DNA of 12,354 nt, from contig DAOVQG010000123.1 of NCBI GenBank assembly GCA_030628805.1, positions 1 through 12,354 on the forward strand, written 5' to 3'. The translations under genes and the position numbers were made by a program. The stretch's first letter is position 1, and each line of letters begins with the position of its first letter. The stretch is from JAGMDK01 sp023128695 (GTDB lineage Bacteria; Planctomycetota; Phycisphaerae; UBA1845; Fen-1342). The notes beneath the pieces are model-generated. The model had not been told where the DNA came from and ran no database searches. It was given only the letters and a program-made list of their open reading frames with translations. Positions 7,738 to 12,354 of the stretch are shown in pieces.

Positions 7738-8643
7738 TTACTCGTGTGACGTGCCTCCCGACTCCGGTTTGGTCAACCACATGGCAGCCCCCAGCAGCCC
7801 GAACCACATCAGCGGGGGCAGGAAATACTTGAACTCGGCGTGCTGGATCTTCTCCGTCAGCCGCGGCGGAGCCTTGTGATCGAAGTGCTTGAATCCGACC
7901 TGATCGAACGGCACACTCGACAGATACAGCCACGACGCCCCGCCCGCCTCGTGCTCGCCGTAGACGTGATCGATATATACGTCCGGTGCGGTGACTATCT
8001 TCTCGTGGGCCAACTCCAGCAACTCGCTGCGCTTGCCGTAGGTCAGGACCTCCTGCGGACAAATCTTCACACAGGCGGGAACATCCTGCACCTCCGGAAC
8101 CAAATGAGCACATAAGTTACACTTGCGGACCTGCGGCTTCAGCGGCATGTCGTAGTCATACGTCGGGATCTCGAAGGGGCAGGCAACCAGGCAGTAGCGG
8201 CAGCCCATGCACCGGCTCACGTCGTAGACGACCGGCCCGTCTTCCTGCTTGCTGAGGGCGCTGACTAGGCAGGCCGATACGCAGGCCGGGTCTACGCAGT
8301 GCATGCAGTTGAATTTGTTATAGACCGGATTGGCCTGGTCCTGCGGGTTGGCGTAGCGGTTGATCACCGTGTGGCTGCGCGGCTGCGGGCGTCGGGCCTG
8401 CTCGAATACCGATTTGTCCTCGAACGTCTCGATCGGCGGAGGATCGAATCCGGCAGCCTCTTGGCACGCGTACTCGCAACGCCGACACCCGATGCACTTG
8501 GGGATGTCCACCAGCACCCCCATCGCGTCAGGCGAAGGGCTGCGGGCCTCGGAGGCCTGGGCCCGCTCGCCAAGCAGACACGCGGAACCGCCGATCCCCG
8601 CCAACCCGGCCGCTTTGATAAACTCACGTCGATTAAGACTCAA
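7738..8643 (-). CDS. Tat-exported four-cluster ferredoxin subunit (HybA-like), first gene of the operon
   Basis: The 301-residue product starts with a twin-arginine signal (NRREFIKAAGLAG, Arg5-Arg6), so it should be folded with its clusters before export. Sixteen cysteines form four [4Fe-4S] binding sets: CIGCRRCEYAC (50-60), CMHCVDPACVSAC, CMGCRYCLVAC and CNLC paired with CVKIC. A C-terminal helix (YFLPPLMWFGLLGAAMWL) anchors it in the membrane, as in HybA. It should carry electrons between the NrfD-like subunit and the cytochrome. The start is taken as TTG at 8643 because GAGGAGGT lies 7 bases upstream and the Arg pair follows at once; a longer frame to 8721 begins before the ribosome site and would bury the Tat signal. 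It parallels residues 1-298 of the fused protein. HybA, HmcB and similar ferredoxins are hard to tell apart from sequence, so no gene symbol is given. Confidence 0.92.
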   Translation of the reverse strand: MSLNRREFIKAAGLAGIGGSACLLGERAQASEARSPSPDAMGVLVDIPKCIGCRRCEYACQEAAGFDPPPIETFEDKSVFEQARRPQPRSHTVINRYANPQDQANPVYNKFNCMHCVDPACVSACLVSALSKQEDGPVVYDVSRCMGCRYCLVACPFEIPTYDYDMPLKPQVRKCNLCAHLVPEVQDVPACVKICPQEVLTYGKRSELLELAHEKIVTAPDVYIDHVYGEHEAGGASWLYLSSVPFDQVGFKHFDHKAPPRLTEKIQHAEFKYFLPPLMWFGLLGAAMWLTKPESGGTSHE

Positions 8644-8711
8644 GGGACGCACCTCCTCGCCGAGCGGCAACCCACGCAGAGGGTGAAATCTGTCAGCGCC
8701 TCCATACCTTT

Positions 8712-8728
8712 GGCAGGCCATAATCCAA
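8712..8728 (-). promoter_or_regulatory. Candidate sigma54 promoter for the redox operon
   Basis: On the minus strand TTGGATTATGGCCTGCC keeps the invariant GG-N10-GC spacing of a -24/-12 promoter. The other positions match poorly (TGGATT for TGGCAC, CTGC for TTGC). It would start transcription about 60 bases before the TTG start codon at 8643. The adjacent sigma54 activator gene is the main reason to consider it. Confidence 0.25.
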
Positions 8729-8740
8729 TTAAGGCCGTCC

Positions 8741-8769
8741 TAGCTACAGCACCCGCTCCCGCGTGTCAA
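8741..8769 (-). promoter_or_regulatory. Candidate sigma70-type promoter for the redox operon
   Basis: A perfect TTGACA (8769-8764, minus strand) is followed after 17 bases by TAGCTA, a poor -10 box. It competes with the sigma54-like element as the operon's promoter. Confidence 0.25.
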
Positions 8770-8778
8770 GCGCGTCCC

Positions 8779-8810
8779 CGTTTCAAACCACTTGAGCCAA
8801 TGACGAAACG
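8779..8810. promoter_or_regulatory. Inverted repeat, possible activator-binding site
   Basis: CGTTTC (8779-8784) and GAAACG (8805-8810) form a perfect 6-bp dyad with a 20-base spacer, within which TCAA-ACCAC-TTGA is a smaller dyad. It lies about 50-85 bp upstream of the candidate sigma54 element, a usual distance for an enhancer-binding protein. Binding by the neighbouring activator is inference. Confidence 0.2.
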
Positions 8811-8820
8811 ACGGTATGTA
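8792..8820 (+). promoter_or_regulatory. Weak candidate promoter for the sigma54 activator gene
   Basis: TTGAGC and TATGTA are separated by 17 bases. The match to the consensus is modest. If real, transcription would start near 8827 and exclude the upstream ATG at 8816, agreeing with the chosen start at 8870. Confidence 0.2.
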
Positions 8821-8869
8821 CGTATCCGGGTTGGGCACTTGGAACCCGGCGGCGAGCATACCGGCAGCG

Positions 8870-10222
8870 ATGGCTCAGACGGCATTCATCTTGATCCTCA
8901 CCGAAGACGAAGACGCCGGCCGGCGTTTGCGGGCGGTGCTGCGCGACAAGCATGGGCATTCGTGCAGCGTCGTGGCCGGCTTGTCGGACGCGCTGGACTC
9001 CATCCGTGCCCGAGCGCCCGACATCGTGGTGACGAAACCGGAAATCGACGGCACTGTGACGACCGCTCCCCTCGCCGAGCTCCTGGACAGCTTGGCGCAT
9101 GATGCTAGTCTGCTCGTGCTCGGCGAAGGGAAACTGCCGCGGACAAAACACATTCAGACCGCCCGGCTGGCACCCACGCCGAATGTCGAGCAACTGGCCC
9201 GAAAGATCAGCACCGCCGCCGGTGAGGCCGTCTCTCGGCGTGAAGATCGACTGTTACAGGAATCGATCGCCGAGCAGCAGAGCGAGGCCTTTGAGGGGAT
9301 CGTGGGTGTTACGCCGGCGATCCGCAAGATCATCGAGCGGATCAAGAAGGCGGCCCGCAACAAGCTCACGGTGCTCATCATCGGGGAAACCGGGACCGGC
9401 AAGGATCTGATCGCCGAGGCGATTCACAAGCGCTCTGATCGCGCCTCCAGGTCGATGAAGGCGGTGAACTGTGCGGGCTTGAGCGAAAACCTGCTGGAGA
9501 GCGAGTTATTTGGGCATGTGCGTGGCGCGTTCACCGGAGCGGTCAGTGAACGCAAGGGCTACTTCGTCGCCGCCGACGGGGGCACGCTCTTTTTGGACGA
9601 GATCGGCGACATGCCGCTCAACATGCAGGCCAAGCTGCTGCGGGTGCTCGAACGCCGGGAGGTCACCCCGGTGGGCTCGACCGACGTGCGGCGGGTAGAC
9701 GTGCGGGTGGTGGCGGCGACGAACGCGAACCTCCAACACTATGTCGAGGAACGTAAGTTCCGTGAAGACCTGTACTACCGGCTGAATCAGTGGGTGATCG
9801 AGGTCCCCCCGCTACGCGAGCGGCGGGAAGACATACCGCTTTTGGCCGACCACCTGCGGCAGCGGGCCAACCGCGCACACGACATGAACTGCGACGGTAT
9901 CTCCAGTGTAGCCATGGGGTTACTGACGAAATACTATTGGCCGGGCAATGTTCGCGAGCTGGCCAATGTCATCGAGGCCCTCGTGGTCGAGGTGGAGGAG
10001 CGGCAGATCGAGGCGGAGGATCTGCCGGAGCGCATTCGCGGCTCGCGCGAAATCGTTCCCGCTTCAGCCGCCGGCATGGTCGGCCTGACGATGGCCCAGG
10101 TGGAACGGATGATGATCGAGCGCACGCTCCAGGCCACCGGCGGCAACCGCGAGCAAGCGGCGAAAATCCTGGACATCGGCACCCGTACGCTTTATCGTAA
10201 AATCAAGGAATATGGGTTATAA
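8870..10222 (+). CDS. Sigma54-dependent AAA+ transcriptional activator with degenerate receiver domain
   Basis: This 450-residue protein has the NtrC-family layout. Residues about 1-120 look like a receiver fold, but the usual phospho-Asp position reads Lys56 (DIVVTKPEIDG), and the conserved Lys and Thr/Ser positions also seem lost, so phosphorylation is unlikely. The AAA+ domain (about 142-385) is intact: Walker A GETGTGKD (172-179), the sigma54-contacting GAFTGA loop (219-224), Walker B GGTLFLDE (237-244), sensor I VVAATN, FREDLYYRLN with the arginine finger, and WPGNVREL (357-364). A Fis-type helix-turn-helix ends the protein (about 409-450, GNREQAAKILDIGTRTLYRK). ATG at 8870 places the start directly before the first beta strand; a longer frame begins at 8816, and neither has a strong ribosome site. 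It diverges from the redox operon and is the natural candidate to control it. No sensor kinase gene is nearby. Confidence 0.92.
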   Translation: MAQTAFILILTEDEDAGRRLRAVLRDKHGHSCSVVAGLSDALDSIRARAPDIVVTKPEIDGTVTTAPLAELLDSLAHDASLLVLGEGKLPRTKHIQTARLAPTPNVEQLARKISTAAGEAVSRREDRLLQESIAEQQSEAFEGIVGVTPAIRKIIERIKKAARNKLTVLIIGETGTGKDLIAEAIHKRSDRASRSMKAVNCAGLSENLLESELFGHVRGAFTGAVSERKGYFVAADGGTLFLDEIGDMPLNMQAKLLRVLERREVTPVGSTDVRRVDVRVVAATNANLQHYVEERKFREDLYYRLNQWVIEVPPLRERREDIPLLADHLRQRANRAHDMNCDGISSVAMGLLTKYYWPGNVRELANVIEALVVEVEERQIEAEDLPERIRGSREIVPASAAGMVGLTMAQVERMMIERTLQATGGNREQAAKILDIGTRTLYRKIKEYGL

Positions 10223-10223
10223 T
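10193..10223 (+). repeat. 31-bp direct repeat, copy 1 (3' end of the activator gene)
   Basis: This copy covers the last codons and stop of the activator (YRKIKEYGL, TAA) plus one base. An identical 31-base copy begins 47 bases downstream at 10240. Confidence 0.9.
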
Positions 10224-10239
10224 TTTAACATCCATGCTC

Positions 10240-10270
10240 TATCGTAAAATCAAGGAATATGGGTTATAAT
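10240..10270 (+). repeat. 31-bp direct repeat, copy 2
   Basis: This is a perfect copy of 10193-10223, separated from it by 16 bases. It lies outside the coding region. It ends in TATAAT, a perfect -10 hexamer. Confidence 0.9.
10242..10270 (+). promoter_or_regulatory. Possible promoter inside repeat copy 2
   Basis: TATAAT (10265-10270) follows TCGTAA (10242-10247, 3 of 6 with TTGACA) after 17 bases. It would start transcription about 50 bases before the small membrane protein gene. Copy 1 has the same arrangement. Confidence 0.25.
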
Positions 10271-10325
10271 AATGGTAGAGACGAGAGTGAGAACGTCATT
10301 TCGTTGTGGTCGTGGACGCAGATGA

Positions 10326-10679
10326 ATGAAATCTAATCGTGCAAAAATTATCCTGGTCGTTGCTCTATTTGTCGTTGCGTTCGGGGTTTACTGGTTCTGG
10401 GGACGCTCGCCGGACCCGCTGTCCAGCACCGGCAAGTTCAAATATGTATGTGTTGCGACCGGAAAAGTATTCACATTCAGTCGAAAGGACATTCCAAACG
10501 TACTCCCTGGCGAAAACCCGGATACTCATGAATATACACTGCTCCCTGTCGACGAGAGGGAAGGTAAACTATACGTGATCGGAAGATACGCTGGCTTGCT
10601 GGATGATCCAGATTATCTCGCGGAGGTAAACAAATATGTACATGCCGAAACACTCGAAGTACTCAACTCGCCGCGATAA
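10326..10679 (+). CDS. Small membrane-anchored protein of unknown function
   Basis: I do not recognise this 117-residue protein. One N-terminal hydrophobic helix (about residues 7-25, IILVVALFVVAFGVYWFW) after a basic start (MKSNRAK) suggests a signal anchor with the remaining roughly 90 residues outside. That part (VCVATGKVFTFS, NPDTHEYTLLPV, GKLYVIGRYAGLL) looks like a small beta-rich domain without metal-binding or catalytic motifs. The gene overlaps the prepilin-like gene by 44 bp in another frame, so the two are probably co-transcribed and may act together in a pilus or secretion-like structure. The ribosome site before ATG 10326 is weak. Confidence 0.65.
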   Translation: MKSNRAKIILVVALFVVAFGVYWFWGRSPDPLSSTGKFKYVCVATGKVFTFSRKDIPNVLPGENPDTHEYTLLPVDEREGKLYVIGRYAGLLDDPDYLAEVNKYVHAETLEVLNSPR

Positions 10680-11796
10680 TGACAATTGGTGCTTGTGCCG
10701 GCGGTTGAAGGCCTCCGGTTTCACGCTTATCGAGCTGCTCGTGGTCGTGGCGATCATCGCCATTCTCATGTCGATCTTGTTGCCGGCTCTCCGCGCTGCC
10801 CGCGAGCAGGCCCGCACGGCCGTTTGTGGTAGCCTACAGAGCCAACTTGGTCGGGGCCTAGGCACATATTTCTCCGAGAATAAGGATTGGATCCCGGGCA
10901 CGAACACAACCGGTGTGGCGATCAGGCGCAACGTGGGCATCACGACCGAGTACTTCCACCCATGGATGCCCGTGCAATCGTTTGACTGGATCACTCCCCT
11001 CCTCACTGTTCAGATGGAGATGAAGGCAAGCTGGGTCGATCGCTGGCAGGAGATTCTTAATGAATTCTGCTGTCCTTCAGTCCGAAGATTCAGGTCGACC
11101 GTCTACACCGAAGGTATACCCAACAATTTCCTCCCGGATTTACGGTCCAAGAATTGGTTTCCAGTTAGCTATCTAATGCCAATCCATTTTCAGTGGTGGG
11201 GTACAAATTATGGCGTAGATGGCGAACGGCCGATAATGCTGAGCAAGCCCGCGGATAACCCATATGGTGCTATATATGCAGAGACTGCCCCTCAGGACGA
11301 TTTCTTTGAGGCCACCCACGAAACATATAAGTCACGGCTCGGGGAAGTGGGGAATCCAGCACAGAAAGTGGCTGCAGCAGATGGAACCCGTTTTGTTACC
11401 TCTAACGGTCTTATCGACTTTCATGCGCGACCCGACCCCCGGTGGTTCGGTGCGTTTACCTCTTCTGGTGCCTGGTGGAGCGGTTCGACAACATACGGCG
11501 TGCATAATAATACTCTGAATTGGAATAATCACTCGGTAACTTCAGCTAGTGAGTCAGAAGGTAAGAATTTGGCCGCTAGCTACCGACACGGACCTACTAC
11601 GTCCGGCTTGTCCGGATCGGCTAGGGACAACCGTGGTATGATCAACGCGCTGTTCTTTGACGGCTCCGTTCGTCGGCTCAACGATCGTGAGTCGCGTAAT
11701 CCGGTCCTCTGGTATCCCAGAGGGTCAGTGGTCAGGCCTGGTCACCAATCGGAGATAATGCTCGAAATTCTGGAACCGGGCGAATTAGTGCCGTAG
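10636..11796 (+). CDS. Prepilin-like protein with N-methylation leader (planctomycete H-X9-DG type)
   Basis: This 386-residue protein has a type IV prepilin leader: a basic 28-residue start, then cleavage at Gly28 before FTLIELLVVVAIIAIL, with Glu33 at the usual mature position 5. It fits the class of large pseudopilin-like proteins that are multi-copy in Planctomycetota. Near the end, RHG (His318) and INALFFDGSVRRL (FFDG at 340-343) match the C-terminal signature of that class. The middle is rich in Trp, Gly, Ser and Asn (WWSGSTTYGV, NWNNHS). The start at 10636 is supported by GGAGGT 8 bases upstream; ATG 10642 in the same frame is an alternative. It would be processed by a prepilin peptidase and may be part of a surface or type II secretion-like structure; the exact role of this class is unknown. 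The gene has lower GC and more mixed codon use than the activator gene. Confidence 0.85.
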   Translation: MYMPKHSKYSTRRDNDNWCLCRRLKASGFTLIELLVVVAIIAILMSILLPALRAAREQARTAVCGSLQSQLGRGLGTYFSENKDWIPGTNTTGVAIRRNVGITTEYFHPWMPVQSFDWITPLLTVQMEMKASWVDRWQEILNEFCCPSVRRFRSTVYTEGIPNNFLPDLRSKNWFPVSYLMPIHFQWWGTNYGVDGERPIMLSKPADNPYGAIYAETAPQDDFFEATHETYKSRLGEVGNPAQKVAAADGTRFVTSNGLIDFHARPDPRWFGAFTSSGAWWSGSTTYGVHNNTLNWNNHSVTSASESEGKNLAASYRHGPTTSGLSGSARDNRGMINALFFDGSVRRLNDRESRNPVLWYPRGSVVRPGHQSEIMLEILEPGELVP

Positions 11797-12054
11797 GTCG
11801 TCAGGTTAATTCCAACCATAACTAACCGTGCGCGATCTTACGCGGCGGCGGACGGAACCCGCTATCTCGATGAGCAGCAGCAACTCGACTTCGATGCCAC
11901 TCCAGTTCCACGATACTTCGGGTCTTTCACCACCTCCGGGGGCTGGTGGAGTGGGTCGACGGCCTACGGCGTGGCCGGTGGATCGAACAACTGGAATAAC
12001 AGCAGTATCAGCCGCGGGTCGCCTTCGCAAGGCCTGAACTTGAACCTCAGCTAG
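11797..12054 (+). pseudogene. Truncated relic of a second prepilin-like gene
   Basis: This stretch has no start codon but stays open for 85 codons after the TAG of the preceding gene, in the same frame, to a TAG at 12052-12054. From 11839 it encodes YAAADGTRY, then YFGSFTTSGGWWSGSTAYGV and NNWNNSSIS, clearly parallel to VAAADGTRF, WFGAFTSSGAWWSGSTTYGV and LNWNNHSVT of the intact gene 471 bp upstream. The leader peptide and the C-terminal DG signature are both missing. Similarity ends at about 12053, which suggests a breakpoint there, perhaps linked to the transposase-like gene that follows. It is probably untranslated unless the first TAG is read through. Confidence 0.75.
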
Positions 12055-12102
12055 TCGTCCCTGCGGATTTCCGTATGTTCTTTGCTGATTAGGTTGAACG
12101 GC

Positions 12103-12186
12103 GGTTTGGGCTTGTAAAAAATTGTAAGGTTAGTACGGACGATCATCCCAAACCTTGCAATTCCGGACGGATTAATGAAGCCCAAA
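12103..12186. repeat. Nested inverted repeats upstream of the transposase-like gene
   Basis: Outer arms TTTGGGCTT (12105-12113) and AAGCCCAAA (12178-12186) are perfect. Inner arms ATTGTAAGGTT (12121-12131) and AACCTTGCAAT (12151-12161) match at 10 of 11. GGTTTGGG (12103-12110) can also pair with CCCAAACC (12147-12154), so alternative hairpins are possible. The right outer arm overlaps the first codons of the transposase-like gene. This could be the end region of an insertion sequence or a hairpin limiting its expression. Confidence 0.5.
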
Positions 12187-12354
12187 ACCCAAGACGCCAC
12201 CGCGTTCGAATTGTTCCAGGCACACTTCAATCAGATTCTCAACCCCGAGTACTCGCTCGTGCGGCTGATGGAGAACAACCCCTACGACGGGCTGCGAACG
12301 GCGTCACGGCTCGCTGACTCGCCCGCTGCGCAAGTGGGACTTTTTCAGGGACGA
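12175..12354 (+). CDS. Probable transposase N-terminus (IS5-like), cut by the window edge
   Basis: Sixty codons are open from ATG 12175 to the window edge. The start, with AFELFQAHFNQILNPEYSLVRL, resembles the beginning of IS5-type transposases (DLF-x-L-x-QI-x-x-x-HPLVRLA). After residue 32 the likeness fades (MENNPYDGLRTASRLADSP), so a frameshift, decay or a different family is possible. GGACGG lies before the ATG as a modest ribosome site. The catalytic DDE residues would lie beyond the window. The nested inverted repeats upstream and the truncated gene next to it support a mobile element. Confidence 0.45.
   Translation, partial: MKPKTQDATAFELFQAHFNQILNPEYSLVRLMENNPYDGLRTASRLADSPAAQVGLFQGR

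Noticed and set aside
8644..8721. Upstream ATG for the HybA-like gene
   Set aside because: The GAGGAGGT ribosome site lies inside that extension, right before the TTG that exposes the Tat signal.
8299..9102. Plus-strand frame of 267 codons crossing the divergent control region
   Set aside because: It runs antisense through the ferredoxin gene and then out of frame through the activator start; both real genes are well supported.
11828..12037. Plus-strand 69-codon frame starting with ATG in the pilin relic region
   Set aside because: It lies in a different frame from the one that matches the intact prepilin-like protein, and it shows no similarity to anything.

Overview
This window probably comes from a member of the Planctomycetota (possibly Phycisphaerae-like). 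The basis is a GC-rich genome, a pseudopilin-like protein with a classic FTLIELLVV leader and a C-terminal F-x-DG signature typical of that phylum, and large multiheme cytochromes. The assignment is inference from family knowledge; no rRNA or other marker gene is present.

Positions 236-8643 (minus strand) hold six tightly spaced genes that read as one operon. In transcription order they are: a Tat-exported four-cluster ferredoxin (HybA-like), an NrfD/HybB-like quinone-site membrane protein, a 13-heme cytochrome c, a periplasmic binding protein fused to a DsrE-like domain, a second HybA-like ferredoxin fused in frame to a second NrfD-like protein, and a second 13-heme cytochrome c. The operon is therefore two paralogous copies of the module ferredoxin + NrfD + 13-heme cytochrome, with a sulfur-flavoured binding protein between them. 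Such modules (compare Hmc, Nhc/Ohc and HybA-HybB complexes) move electrons between the membrane quinone pool and periplasmic or extracellular partners. No catalytic subunit (molybdopterin enzyme, hydrogenase, terminal reductase) is encoded here, so the partner must lie elsewhere.

Diverging from the operon at 8870-10222 (plus strand) is a sigma54-dependent AAA+ activator whose receiver-like domain lacks the phospho-acceptor Asp. The 226-bp region between the two genes contains a weak sigma54-like GG-N10-GC element, a sigma70-like TTGACA element and an inverted repeat that could be the activator's site.

The right part (10193-12354) looks like accessory, rearranged DNA. It contains a perfect 31-bp duplication of the 3' end of the activator gene, a small membrane-anchored protein of unknown function overlapping a prepilin-like protein, a truncated relic of a second prepilin-like gene in the same frame just after the stop codon, nested inverted repeats, and the start of a probable transposase running off the end. 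The leftmost 235 bp hold no clear gene, only a short palindrome, a 13-bp repeat seen again inside the operon, and possibly the last codons of an upstream gene.
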